Shown: positions 15,361-24,481 of the stretch, piece after piece | Position numbering within the stretch: the first letter of the stretch is position 1 | Layout: the number at the start of each line of letters is the position of its first letter | NCBI RefSeq assembly: GCF_034047335.1 | Contig: NZ_CP139137.1 | Coordinates: forward strand, 3,472,001 to 3,536,000 | Reading direction: 5' to 3' | Origin: Chryseobacterium sp. JJR-5R | Lineage (GTDB): Bacteria > Bacteroidota > Bacteroidia > Flavobacteriales > Weeksellaceae | Length of the DNA: 64,000 bases | The notes under the pieces: model-generated | What the model saw: the letters and a program-made list of their open reading frames with translations, nothing else | The model's database searches: none | What the model was told of the DNA's origin: nothing | Made by a program: the position numbers and the translations under genes

Positions 15361-17118
15361 TTAGTCAATCTTAATCTGATAAGGCATTTCCATTTTTACT
15401 TCAGACTGCAGTTTCCTTTCTTCCATAACATGCTGCATGATTTCATAATTGGCTTTCCCGATTTTATTTTTAATCAGCCTTGCCGAAATTTCATCTTCAT
15501 TAAGATCTTTGAAGATCTGTTCAAAAGGAGACATTCTTTTTGGGTATGATGATAGGACGTAAGATTTCAGTCCGGCTTTACCTGCTGCATATTTTACTGC
15601 ATCATTCAGTGTTCCCAGTTCGTCTACAAGACCAATCTGCTTGGCTCTGGTCCCGCTCCACACTCTTCCGCCTCCTACACTGTCAATCTGCTCAAACGTC
15701 TGCTTCCTGTTCTGGGTAACAAAATGCACGAACCTTTTATAAGTACCTTCAACACTTCTTGTAATCATGCTTACTCCATAAGGGCTTACCCCGTTTAATG
15801 AAGAATAATACTGGGAATTGGCATTCGTAGCCACAATATCAGCACGTATGCCGTTTTTGTTGGCGATATCTTTGAAATAAGGAATAACGCCGAAAACACC
15901 AATGGATCCCGTAAGTGTATTGGGCTCAGAGTAAATTTTATCTGCAGCCATGGCAATATAATACCCTCCTGAAGCGGCATAATCCCCGAACGAAACAACA
16001 AGCGGCTTTTTCTTTTTCAGCTGCTGAAGTTCAAACAGAATTTCATCTGAAGCATTGGCACTGCCACCCGGAGAATTGATCCTGAAAACAACAGCTTTCA
16101 CTTTATCATTTTCCTGAAGCTCCTTGATGTATTTGATATATTTTTCCGAATGGATGTCATTATACTCATCTCCGCTGTTGATAGATCCTGATGCGTAAAG
16201 CACCGCTACCCTGTCCCCGGATTTTTCATCATCCGAATAAGAAGCAATGTATTTACCTAAAGAAATCTTATTTAATTTTTCATCCTTCTTTACTCCTAAT
16301 TTTGATTTGATCAGATCGTCATACTGGGTTTTCTGAATCAGCTGATCCGCCAACCGGTATTTCACTCCCAATTCAGGAATCATCCCGTAAAGGCTGTCGA
16401 TCACCGTTCTGAACTGAGCCGTATCAATTTTTCTGGAAACCGCCATTTTGGATGAGGTGTTTCTCCAGATATCATTCAGAAGCGTACCAAGCTGTTCTTT
16501 ATTTTCAGGGGAAATATCGTTACGCAGGAAAGGTTCCACTGCAGATTTAAATTTACCATGACGGATCACTTCAATCCCTATTCCGTATTTATCTGCGAAA
16601 TCTTTAAAGAAAGCAACTTCCGTGGCAAGGCCTTTAAGTTCAATCATGCCCGCAGGATTCAGGTAATACCGGTCTGCCACAGACCCTAAATAATAAGAAG
16701 ACTGAGAAACGGCATTGCCATAGGCATAGACAAATTTCCCGCTCTTTTTAAAATCTTCTATCGCGCTCCTGAGATCATCAATCTGGGTGATCCCTGCACT
16801 CAGCTGATCTGCTTCAATGCTTATTCCTTTGATATTATCATCTGTTTTGGCTTTCCTGATGGCTTCAACCGCATCATAAATCAAAATACTTTTGTTCTGG
16901 TCGCTGATATCAAACAATCCTTTTCTTTCTTCAGTCGGGCTGTCTATTATATTGGTTTTCAAGTTAATGGCAAGTACGGAATTCTTTTTCACCACCGCAG
17001 TTTTTTCATTCCCCATAGCACTGAAAACCAGCATTACGATGAAAAAGAAGAAAAATACGACACATAATAGGACAATAGCCACTATATTTGCCAGTACATT
17101 TTTTAAAAAGCTTTTCAT
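15361..17118 (-). CDS. sppA: signal peptide peptidase SppA, 67K type
   Basis: SppA degrades cleaved signal peptides at the periplasmic face of the inner membrane. The 585-residue protein has one N-terminal membrane anchor (about residues 10-34) and two tandem peptidase-like halves, as in the E. coli enzyme. The catalytic lysine is K191 in GKFKSAVEPF in the first half, and the nucleophile is S383 in FGDYAASGGYYIAM in the second, following RINSPGGSA. It is divergent from folK, with only 19 bases between the two starts. Confidence 0.94.
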   Translation of the reverse strand: MKSFLKNVLANIVAIVLLCVVFFFFFIVMLVFSAMGNEKTAVVKKNSVLAINLKTNIIDSPTEERKGLFDISDQNKSILIYDAVEAIRKAKTDDNIKGISIEADQLSAGITQIDDLRSAIEDFKKSGKFVYAYGNAVSQSSYYLGSVADRYYLNPAGMIELKGLATEVAFFKDFADKYGIGIEVIRHGKFKSAVEPFLRNDISPENKEQLGTLLNDIWRNTSSKMAVSRKIDTAQFRTVIDSLYGMIPELGVKYRLADQLIQKTQYDDLIKSKLGVKKDEKLNKISLGKYIASYSDDEKSGDRVAVLYASGSINSGDEYNDIHSEKYIKYIKELQENDKVKAVVFRINSPGGSANASDEILFELQQLKKKKPLVVSFGDYAASGGYYIAMAADKIYSEPNTLTGSIGVFGVIPYFKDIANKNGIRADIVATNANSQYYSSLNGVSPYGVSMITRSVEGTYKRFVHFVTQNRKQTFEQIDSVGGGRVWSGTRAKQIGLVDELGTLNDAVKYAAGKAGLKSYVLSSYPKRMSPFEQIFKDLNEDEISARLIKNKIGKANYEIMQHVMEERKLQSEVKMEMPYQIKID

Positions 17119-17137
17119 AAATCAATCATTTTACAAT

Positions 17138-17581
17138 ATGTCGCAGCATAAAGCAGTTTTGTTACTCGGAAGTAACCTCGGGGATCAAAAAAAAAATGTG
17201 GAGACTGCCCTGGAAAAGATCAAAGAAGGGGGAAACGAAATATTACATATAAGTGAATTTCTGACATCAGAGCCCGTAGAATTTGCCAGTTCCAATATTT
17301 TTTGTAATATTGCAACGATAATATCGACACATCTTTCGCCCATCCAACTGCTTGATTTTGTTAAGAGTATCGAAATAGAAATGGGGAGGTTAAACGATTC
17401 CCTGGCAAGCGGAGGATATGTAGATAGAATAATAGATATTGATATCGTTACCTATAATGGACTGATATTTGCATCAGAGAGGTTGAAAATACCTCACCAT
17501 AAGCATCTTTATGAAAGAGCTTTTTCAAATAAACTATTAAAAGATTTTTATTCAAATCAAAACATAAAACATACTGTATGA
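17138..17581 (+). CDS. folK: 2-amino-4-hydroxy-6-hydroxymethyldihydropteridine pyrophosphokinase FolK
   Basis: FolK transfers pyrophosphate from ATP to 6-hydroxymethyl-dihydropterin in folate synthesis. ATG at 17138 gives 147 residues starting MSQHKAVLLLGSNLGDQKKN; the frame stays open upstream only because it runs antisense through sppA. Further signatures are EIEMGRLND and DRIIDIDIVTYNG, the metal-binding Asp pair region. The TGA stop overlaps the ATG of the next gene (ATGA), so translation into the first OmpA-like gene is probably coupled although the functions are unrelated. FolB is encoded separately at 48065. Confidence 0.93.
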   Translation: MSQHKAVLLLGSNLGDQKKNVETALEKIKEGGNEILHISEFLTSEPVEFASSNIFCNIATIISTHLSPIQLLDFVKSIEIEMGRLNDSLASGGYVDRIIDIDIVTYNGLIFASERLKIPHHKHLYERAFSNKLLKDFYSNQNIKHTV

Positions 17582-18687
17582 AACTAGGTTTATTATTATT
17601 GGCCACACTTCCTATTGCTGCTTATGCACAGGATAGTATTGCTGTTACTTCAAATGATATGTATCCGAATACATTCTCTTCAGGTTCTGCCAATGTTCAG
17701 CCTTTCAATAGCAAGGCCAAAAGATTCAACGACTGGTCAATTTCAGTTGGAGGAGGTGCTGCTTTTATGGTGCATTCGGACCTTACATCATTTTATGATA
17801 AGAAAGTGAACTGGGGATACAACAGCTACGTAAGCTTAGACAAACAGATTACCCATGTATTTGGAATGAGCCTTATCTATCAGAGAGGAGAAACTACACA
17901 GAAAGCACAGCTTGAAGGCGCAGCCGGTGTTGCCGGTGGCGTTGCCGAAGCCAATACAAAATTCAATCAGATCGGTTTATTAGGAGATGTTAACTTCTCA
18001 AACTTGTTGAGAAGAGTAGACAACCACTCGCCTTTCAGATGGGCATTACACGGATACGCAGGTTTCGGATTCATGAATTTCGATACGTCACTGCATGATA
18101 ACAACGAGTTCAGATGGAGCACTTCTCCTGCAAGAATCCCTTTATTTATTAAGCAAAAACTTGAATTTAACTCACTGTACTTTCAATTTGGTACCGGTGT
18201 GAAATATAATGTTTCGAAACTTATTGATATTGAGGCAAGAGCCATGTATATCATAAGTGGCGATGATGAATTTGACGGCGGCGGATACGCGGGTCCTGAT
18301 GATTATAATCCTGCTTCAAAAGTATCCAAGTACAATATGATCAGCAAAAAAAGATCTGACAATGCACTGACAGTTAACCTAGGCGTGTCTTTCAAACTTG
18401 GCAAGCACTTATCTCACCTTGCATGGCATGATCCTTTACAGGAAGCATATTACAGAATGAATGTTCTTGAGAACAAAGAAGCTGATTTCGTAGTATGTGA
18501 AAAAGGCGATCTTGATAATGACGGTGTCTGCGATGACTGGGACAGACAGCTTGATACACCTGCAGGTGCAAGGGTAGACGGAGCCGGAGTTGCTCTGGAT
18601 ATGGATCTTGACGGCGTTATCGATTTATACGATAAATGTGTAACCGTTCCGGGACCTGTTGAAAACAACGGATGCCCTACCAACTAA
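17578..18687 (+). CDS. OmpA-family porin paralogue lacking the OmpA domain
   Basis: The 369-residue protein starts with a signal peptide (cleavage after AYAQ, near residue 18), continues with an eight-strand-type outer-membrane barrel of about 260 residues, and ends with thrombospondin type 3-like calcium-binding repeats (DLDNDGVCDDWD, DMDLDGVIDLYDKC). It stops exactly where its downstream paralogue continues into the peptidoglycan-binding OmpA domain. The C-terminal 60 residues of both are nearly identical (two differences by eye), whereas the barrels differ more. It overlaps folK by four bases and is followed after 42 bases by the full-length paralogue. Confidence 0.88.
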   Translation: MKLGLLLLATLPIAAYAQDSIAVTSNDMYPNTFSSGSANVQPFNSKAKRFNDWSISVGGGAAFMVHSDLTSFYDKKVNWGYNSYVSLDKQITHVFGMSLIYQRGETTQKAQLEGAAGVAGGVAEANTKFNQIGLLGDVNFSNLLRRVDNHSPFRWALHGYAGFGFMNFDTSLHDNNEFRWSTSPARIPLFIKQKLEFNSLYFQFGTGVKYNVSKLIDIEARAMYIISGDDEFDGGGYAGPDDYNPASKVSKYNMISKKRSDNALTVNLGVSFKLGKHLSHLAWHDPLQEAYYRMNVLENKEADFVVCEKGDLDNDGVCDDWDRQLDTPAGARVDGAGVALDMDLDGVIDLYDKCVTVPGPVENNGCPTN

Positions 18688-18729
18688 ATAATAACTAAAT
18701 CATTTAATTAACTAAATAAAAAATACACT

Positions 18730-20190
18730 ATGAAATTAAGTTTAGCAATTGTTGCATTTGCACTGGCTGTACCTACAGCGGGCTTTGCACAAGACTCAAC
18801 TGCAGTAGTTTCAAACGGGGAATATCCAAATACATTCTCTTCAGGCTCTGCTAACGTTTCTCCGTTTACCAATAAATCAAAGAGATTTAATGACTGGGCG
18901 ATTTCAGTTGGAGCCGGTGTACCATTAATCCAATCTGCAGACTTAACGTCTATAAAGAACGGTAACGGTAAAAACCTTTTCGGGTATTCAGCGTATATCA
19001 GTATTGATAAAGCAATTACCCATGCTTTCGGTATTAACTTACAGTATGACAGAGGGGAAACAAGACAGGGATGGTTCAATACAAAAGATCCTGCTCCAAC
19101 CAATTCCGTAGCTTATCAGCAGGTAGGTGCAAGAACCCAGTATGATGCGATCTCATTATTAGGGGATGTCAACTTTTCAAACCTATTGAGAAGAGTAGAT
19201 AACCATTCTCCTTACAGATGGGCACTACACGGATACGGAGGTGTCGGTACCATTGCTTACAAGGCTTATCAGAAGGACAACATGGGACAAAGAATGGTAA
19301 CGGAAATCAAGCCGTTTAAGTTAGGATCTATGTTTGCTCAGGCTGGTGCCGGAGTTAAATACAAGGTAAACAGAAGACTTGATATCGAAGCCAGAGCAAT
19401 GTATGTGATTACAGGTGATGATGAATTCGATGGCGGAGGAGACAAATACAGCGCTATCAATCAACGTGAAGAGCAGGTTTCCGATAACTTCTTCAATGCG
19501 ACTTTAGGTATTTCTTTAAAATTAGGAAAACACGAGTCTCACTTAATGTGGCATGACCCGCTTCAGGAAATCTATTACAAACTGGATGTACTGGCTAATA
19601 AAAACCAGGATATTGAAGTTTGTAAAAAAGGAGATCTTGATAATGACGGTGTTTGCGACGATTGGGACAGACAGCTTGACACGCCTGCAGGCGCAAGGGT
19701 TGACGGTGCCGGTGTTGCTCTTGATACCGATTTAGACGGAGTAATTGACCTTTACGATAAGTGTGTAACCGTTCCGGGTCCTGTAGAGAACCAGGGATGC
19801 CCTACCACTGCACCTGCAGCAGGTGGGCCTGTAGAGGAAAAAGAAACGAAATTAGACGGTATTGAATTTGATCTGAACTCAGACAGAATTCTTCCTTCTA
19901 ACACACCTATCCTTAACAATGCGGTTAACTATATTAATTCTTCAACAGGAACTTATACTGTAGTGGGAGCTACCGATACGAGAGCTTCTGAAGCATACAA
20001 CCAGAAACTGTCTGAAAGAAGAGCAAACAATGTTAAAGATTATCTGATGAAGAACGGTGTTCAGTCCGGAAAGCTGAATGCAGAGGGAAGAGGTGAAAAA
20101 GACCTTAAATATCCTGAATGCGAGCCTGCAACCAAATGTCCTGAATGGAAAAACAGAGCAAACAGAAGGGTTTACTTCGAAGCTAAATAA
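18730..20190 (+). CDS. OmpA family outer-membrane protein, full length
   Basis: The 486-residue protein has a signal peptide (cleavage after GFAQ, about residue 21), an outer-membrane barrel, thrombospondin type 3-like repeats, a Pro/Ala/Gly linker (about 358-372), and a C-terminal OmpA domain (about 375-486) with GATDTRASEAYNQKLSERRA. The Asp and Arg of that motif bind the diaminopimelate of peptidoglycan, tethering the outer membrane to the wall. CPE...C near the end can form a disulfide as in Bacteroidota homologues. It is the second of a tandem pair and is followed by a terminator. Confidence 0.93.
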   Translation: MKLSLAIVAFALAVPTAGFAQDSTAVVSNGEYPNTFSSGSANVSPFTNKSKRFNDWAISVGAGVPLIQSADLTSIKNGNGKNLFGYSAYISIDKAITHAFGINLQYDRGETRQGWFNTKDPAPTNSVAYQQVGARTQYDAISLLGDVNFSNLLRRVDNHSPYRWALHGYGGVGTIAYKAYQKDNMGQRMVTEIKPFKLGSMFAQAGAGVKYKVNRRLDIEARAMYVITGDDEFDGGGDKYSAINQREEQVSDNFFNATLGISLKLGKHESHLMWHDPLQEIYYKLDVLANKNQDIEVCKKGDLDNDGVCDDWDRQLDTPAGARVDGAGVALDTDLDGVIDLYDKCVTVPGPVENQGCPTTAPAAGGPVEEKETKLDGIEFDLNSDRILPSNTPILNNAVNYINSSTGTYTVVGATDTRASEAYNQKLSERRANNVKDYLMKNGVQSGKLNAEGRGEKDLKYPECEPATKCPEWKNRANRRVYFEAK

Positions 20191-20219
20191 TACATTTAAT
20201 CTGATCAGTAAATATATTA

Positions 20220-20247
20220 AAGTCACGCCCCGCGTGACTTTTTTTGT
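20220..20247 (+). terminator. intrinsic terminator after the OmpA pair
   Basis: Perfect 9-bp stem AAGTCACGC (20220..20228) with GCGTGACTT (20232..20240), CCC loop, followed by TTTTTT. Confidence 0.88.
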
Positions 20248-20273
20248 TGGCATACTTTCATTATTTTTATCCC

Positions 20274-22175
20274 ATGATTTCTCAGCAAGATTTTCAAGAA
20301 CTAAAATTTAAGACCCTAAAGTATTTTTGGGGGTATGACCACTTCCGCGATTCCCAGGAAGACATTATTGATTCGGTAGTCAATGAAAAGGATACCCTTG
20401 TGCTGCTGCCTACCGGAGCCGGCAAATCACTCTGCTACCAGCTGCCGGCCTTATTAAAAGAAGGGACCTGCCTGATTATTTCCCCGCTGCTGGCGCTGAT
20501 GAAAGACCAGGTAAACCAATTGAAATCAAGAGGAGTGGAAGCTGAATACCTGTCTTCCGAACTGGATGAATATGATGCGGAAGGCATTTATAACCGCTGT
20601 AAGGATGGATTGACAAAGATGCTCTATGTTTCACCGGAACGGCTGACCAACAAACAGTTTTTACAAAACATTGAAGAAATCCAGCTTTCATTTATTGCGG
20701 TAGATGAAGCGCACTGTATTTCAGAATGGGGCCAGGATTTCCGTCCCAGTTATCAGAACATAAAAAATTTCAGGACAAACAACCCGAAAATCCCCTGCCT
20801 TGCCCTAACGGCAACTGCTACCCCGAAAGTCTTGGAAGAAATCAAGCTGAAACTTGAGCTTAAGGAACCCAAAGTTTTTCAGAAAAGTTTTAAAAGAGAA
20901 AACATCCGGATTTTCACCGAAGAAGTTTCTGACAAGTTCCAGCGTATTTACGATATTTTAAAATTCACGGAAGAAGCGGGAATCATTTATGTAAGGACAA
21001 GAAAAGAAGCTGAACAGCTTACCGAATTTCTGCTTAAGAAACAGATGACCAATGTAGATTTCTTTCATGCCGGCCTTACAACCAAAGAAAAAAATGCCAA
21101 ACAGACGATCTGGAATAACAGTGACCGGAATGTTCTTGTTTCCACCAATGCTTTCGGGATGGGGATTGACAAAGACAATGTGCGGTTTGTTATTCACTAC
21201 TCGCCTTCGCCTTCCATTGAAAATTACTACCAGGAAATCGGGAGGTCCGGCAGAGACGGCCGGGACAGCTTTGCTTTTTTACTCTGGGATAAACAGGAGA
21301 TCAGCAATTTTGACCAGATCTTAAAAAACCAGATTCCCAATAAAGCCGAATTTTTAAAAATCATTACTTACCTCTACTCTGTTTTTCAGGTAGCGGAATT
21401 TGAAATGCCGGACAAAGTCTTTCAGCTCAATACAGCCGGAATCCAGAATTTTACCCGGTTATCAAATGCAAAGATCAAAAATGTTCTGAATTTTCTCCAC
21501 AACCAGGAGATTATTTATTTTAACGATCATAAAAGCCTTTCCTCATTACAGCTTTTAATGCAGGCCCATGAGATTGACCAGCTGCCTCACAAAGATGCCT
21601 ATTTCATTGAGCTGATGCTCCGTTCGGTTTCAGGGATTACCACGCACAAAGTGATGTTCAGCGAACAGCAGGTAAGCAATAAAATCGGTGTAAGCATCCA
21701 TCTGATTAAAGAACGATTAAAAGAGCTTCAGAAAAAAGGCTATATAGAGTATGTTGACGGTGCTTTATCAAGTATTAAATTTTTAAAGCCGAGGGACGAA
21801 AGGGTTAATAATGCCGCCTACTGGAAACTATTTGAGCATATCCAGAAAAATAAAATCCAGAAATGGGAAGAAATGAAATTTTATGTTGAAGACAGCCAGT
21901 ACTGTAAAATGAAACTGATCCTGGCTTACTTCGGAGAGAAAAAATCCAAGAACTGCGGACAGTGTTCGGTATGTGAAAAAAACAAGCAGTCTATTTTCGG
22001 AAAGAATATTTCAAACCAGATTATCGGCTTACTGGCAAAAAGGCCTTCGTCCATTGAGGAACTTTCTATCCAGCTGAGTTACCATTCCAAAGAAAATATC
22101 CTGGAAAACCTTATATTCCTGCTGGATTCGGGAAAAGTAAAAATGCTGAATTTCAGAACGTACTCACTAGCCTAG
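20274..22175 (+). CDS. recQ: RecQ-family ATP-dependent DNA helicase
   Basis: RecQ is a 3'-5' DNA helicase of recombination and repair. ATG at 20274 gives 633 residues starting MISQQDFQELKFKTLKYF; an in-frame TTG at 20244 lies just behind the terminator and is unlikely. Motif I (LPTGAGKSLCYQLPA), DEAH box (VDEAHCISEWGQDFRPSY), TATATPKV and the arginine-finger region QEIGRSGRDG are clear. A zinc site follows (C551 region, GEKKSKNCGQCSVCE), then a winged-helix region. No HRDC domain can be recognised at the C terminus, which instead ends in a second predicted winged helix; this is common among Bacteroidota RecQ proteins. Confidence 0.93.
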   Translation: MISQQDFQELKFKTLKYFWGYDHFRDSQEDIIDSVVNEKDTLVLLPTGAGKSLCYQLPALLKEGTCLIISPLLALMKDQVNQLKSRGVEAEYLSSELDEYDAEGIYNRCKDGLTKMLYVSPERLTNKQFLQNIEEIQLSFIAVDEAHCISEWGQDFRPSYQNIKNFRTNNPKIPCLALTATATPKVLEEIKLKLELKEPKVFQKSFKRENIRIFTEEVSDKFQRIYDILKFTEEAGIIYVRTRKEAEQLTEFLLKKQMTNVDFFHAGLTTKEKNAKQTIWNNSDRNVLVSTNAFGMGIDKDNVRFVIHYSPSPSIENYYQEIGRSGRDGRDSFAFLLWDKQEISNFDQILKNQIPNKAEFLKIITYLYSVFQVAEFEMPDKVFQLNTAGIQNFTRLSNAKIKNVLNFLHNQEIIYFNDHKSLSSLQLLMQAHEIDQLPHKDAYFIELMLRSVSGITTHKVMFSEQQVSNKIGVSIHLIKERLKELQKKGYIEYVDGALSSIKFLKPRDERVNNAAYWKLFEHIQKNKIQKWEEMKFYVEDSQYCKMKLILAYFGEKKSKNCGQCSVCEKNKQSIFGKNISNQIIGLLAKRPSSIEELSIQLSYHSKENILENLIFLLDSGKVKMLNFRTYSLA

Positions 22176-22241
22176 AACAATTTTGCGGTATGCTGCGGGC
22201 AAAGCCGCCGCCATAATTTATCACTTATAACCCAAAGACCC

Positions 22242-22249
22242 TATCTTTG
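22242..22249 (+). promoter_or_regulatory. -7 promoter element for fmt, near-leaderless
   Basis: TATCTTTG ends five bases before the fmt ATG at 22254, so the transcript is expected to start at or very near the start codon. Confidence 0.6.
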
Positions 22250-22253
22250 TATT

Positions 22254-23201
22254 ATGAAATCATTAAAAGTCGTATTTTTAGGAACTCCGGAATTTGCCAA
22301 AAATTCACTGGAGGCTATCCACCGGTCTCACCATCAGGTCGCAGGCGTGGTAACCGTTGCCGATAAGGCAAGCGGACGCGGGCAGAAGATCAATCAGTCA
22401 CCGGTAAAAATTTTTGCAACGGAAAACAACCTACCTGTTTTTCAGCCTGAGAAACTGAGAAACCCTGAATTTTTAGAAGACTTACGGAAACTGGATGCTG
22501 ATGTTTTTGTAGTCGTTGCTTTCAGAATGATGCCCAAAGTCCTTTTTGATATGCCTAAAATGGGAACTTTTAACCTTCACGCTTCCCTTCTTCCTGATTA
22601 CAGAGGAGCTGCCCCGATTAATTATGCCGTAATCAACGGTGAAGAAAAAACAGGAGCCACAACGTTCTTTATCAATGAAAAAATAGATGAAGGAAATATT
22701 CTGTTACAGGAGGAATTAGCCATTCTGCCTGACGAAAATGCCGGAAGCCTCCATGACCGGCTCATGGAAATGGGTGCCGGGCTGGTAGTAAAAACATTAA
22801 ATGGGCTGGCCGAAAATTCAATCACTGAAAAACCTCAGCCGAATGTTGCGCACCCTAAGAATGCTTTTAAGATTTTTAAGGAAGACACGAGAATCGACTG
22901 GACGAAAACGTCAAAAGAAGTTCACCAGTTTATTCTGGGCATGTCGCCTTATCCTGCCGCTTTCACCACTTTAAAAATAGGGAAAGAAGAAAAAGGACTG
23001 AAAATCTTCGGAGGAAGATTTGAAACTGCTGATCATGGAAAGCCGGCAGGAAGCCTGGACATTTCAAAGAATGATTTTAAAATCTATACGCATGACGGGA
23101 TTTATTATCCTTCAGAACTGCAGCTGGAAGGTAAAAAAAGAATGGATACCAAAGATTTCCTGAACGGATTCAGGAATTTTGACGAAATAAAAATGGCCTG
23201 A
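22254..23201 (+). CDS. fmt: methionyl-tRNA formyltransferase Fmt
   Basis: Fmt formylates the initiator Met-tRNA with 10-formyltetrahydrofolate. The 315-residue protein has the N-terminal formyltransferase fold with VVFLGTPEFA at the start, the catalytic NLHASLLPDYRGAAPINYAV (Asn, His in NLHAS) and the loop GATTFFINEKIDEGNILLQ, then the C-terminal OB-like tRNA-binding domain (about 205-310). The start is fixed by the promoter lying a few bases upstream. Its stop codon lies inside the stem of the terminator that follows. Confidence 0.96.
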   Translation: MKSLKVVFLGTPEFAKNSLEAIHRSHHQVAGVVTVADKASGRGQKINQSPVKIFATENNLPVFQPEKLRNPEFLEDLRKLDADVFVVVAFRMMPKVLFDMPKMGTFNLHASLLPDYRGAAPINYAVINGEEKTGATTFFINEKIDEGNILLQEELAILPDENAGSLHDRLMEMGAGLVVKTLNGLAENSITEKPQPNVAHPKNAFKIFKEDTRIDWTKTSKEVHQFILGMSPYPAAFTTLKIGKEEKGLKIFGGRFETADHGKPAGSLDISKNDFKIYTHDGIYYPSELQLEGKKRMDTKDFLNGFRNFDEIKMA

Positions 23202-23220
23202 GTACATCAGGCCATTTTAT
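23190..23220. terminator. intrinsic terminator overlapping the end of fmt
   Basis: Perfect 12-bp stem AAAATGGCCTGA (23190..23201) with TCAGGCCATTTT (23207..23218). The fmt TGA is the last part of the left arm, so the terminator is built partly from coding sequence. A-rich on the left, T-rich on the right. Confidence 0.82.
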
Positions 23221-23293
23221 ATGAATTTTCAATAATGATCCGCTTTATAATCAGATTTATATAATCTGAATCCTCAGCAAATTCATTTCTATT

Positions 23294-24415
23294 TTATAGC
23301 TGTACCATCTCCGTTACCTCAACATCATAACCGCCTACCTGAGGCTTGATGTCCGGGTTTTGGGTGATTACTTTAAACTTATTGATTCCCAAATTCTTCA
23401 GGATCTGTGTCCCGATCCCGTAGTCCCTGTAATTGAAAGCGGCCGTAGGGTGTTTCTGCTGTCCGTCCTGATAGTTCAGAAACTGCTGCAGCTTTCTCAG
23501 TGTATTTTCAGAATTGGAAACGTTATTGATAAAAATAATTGCACCTTTTCCGGCTTCATTTACCATGCGGGTCACTTTTTCCAGTAATGGCTTTTCACCG
23601 TTGTTCAGCCTCGTTAACACATCAAAATAAGAATCGGAAGACTGAACCCTGACCAGGACAGGCTCGTCAACAGCCCACGTTCCTTTCGTCAGTGCAAAAT
23701 GGATCTGGTCATTGGAAGTTTCCCTAAATGCCAGAAAATCATAATCACCATAAGCAGTTTTTACTTTTCTTTCTTCAATCCGCTCGATAAGGTTCCCTTT
23801 TTTCAGCTGATAATGAATCAGGTCTTCAATGGAAACGATTTTCATATCATGTTTTTGTGCAAAAGCGTACAAGTCAGGTAAACGGGACATGGTACCGTCT
23901 TCGTTCATGATTTCACAGATCACGCCGCCCTCTTTTAAACCTGCCAGACAGGTAAGGTCAATGGCTGCCTCCGTATGGCCCGCTCTTTTCAGAACCCCTC
24001 CTTTTCTTGCACGAAGCGGGAAAATATGGCCCGGGCGCATAAAATCAGTCGGCTTGGAATTTTCATCCATCAAAGCAAGAATTGTTTTGGCCCTGTCTCC
24101 CGCAGAAATCCCTGTAGATGTACCGTTGCCGAGCAGGTCAACAGATACCGTAAAAGCAGTTTCCTTAGGATCGCTGCTGCGGCTTACCATTACATCAAGT
24201 CCCAGTTCGTCACATCTTTTTTCAGGAAGCGGCATGCAGATCAGGCCTCTTCCGTGAACGGCCATAAAATTGATCAGTTCAGGAGTCGTCAGTTCAGCTG
24301 CACACAGGAAATCCCCTTCATTTTCCCTGTCTTCATCGTCTACCACTATGATTATTTTACCATTTTTAAGGTCTTCGATAGCCTCCGGAATAGTATTTAA
24401 TTTAATATCGGACAT
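23294..24415 (-). CDS. ribB: 3,4-dihydroxy-2-butanone 4-phosphate synthase with degenerate GTP cyclohydrolase II-like domain (RibBX type)
   Basis: Residues 1-205 of this 373-residue protein are a complete RibB domain, which makes the four-carbon precursor of riboflavin from ribulose 5-phosphate: DDEDRENEGDF (26-36), GRGLICMP, TGISAGDRAKT and GHTEAAIDL. The C-terminal part (206-373) has the RibA fold pattern, including RDYGIGTQILKNLGI, but where active GTP cyclohydrolase II has the zinc ligands SEC...CDCG it reads VRVQSSDSYFDVLTRL without a single Cys, and the EGRGIG motif is also missing. It therefore probably lacks cyclohydrolase activity. Start 24415 is chosen because the longer start at 24436 lies in the promoter. 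Confidence 0.88.
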   Translation of the reverse strand: MSDIKLNTIPEAIEDLKNGKIIIVVDDEDRENEGDFLCAAELTTPELINFMAVHGRGLICMPLPEKRCDELGLDVMVSRSSDPKETAFTVSVDLLGNGTSTGISAGDRAKTILALMDENSKPTDFMRPGHIFPLRARKGGVLKRAGHTEAAIDLTCLAGLKEGGVICEIMNEDGTMSRLPDLYAFAQKHDMKIVSIEDLIHYQLKKGNLIERIEERKVKTAYGDYDFLAFRETSNDQIHFALTKGTWAVDEPVLVRVQSSDSYFDVLTRLNNGEKPLLEKVTRMVNEAGKGAIIFINNVSNSENTLRKLQQFLNYQDGQQKHPTAAFNYRDYGIGTQILKNLGINKFKVITQNPDIKPQVGGYDVEVTEMVQL

Positions 24416-24433
24416 TTTTACTTTAAATTTCGG

Positions 24434-24441
24434 CAAAGATA
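24434..24441 (-). promoter_or_regulatory. -7 promoter element for the ribB-type gene
   Basis: TATCTTTG on the minus strand, 18 bases before the ATG at 24415. It excludes the longer in-frame start at 24436. No FMN riboswitch-like leader fits in the short untranslated region. Confidence 0.6.
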
Positions 24442-24481
24442 CTTATAAAAAAAGCATCTCCCAATTTATATAAACGGTTTG

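Noticed and set aside
16892..17137. N-terminal extension of folK
   Set aside because: It is antisense to sppA; FolK similarity begins at the ATG at 17138.
24416..24481. FMN riboswitch before the ribB-type gene
   Set aside because: The -7 element leaves a leader of about 13 bases, too short for any riboswitch.
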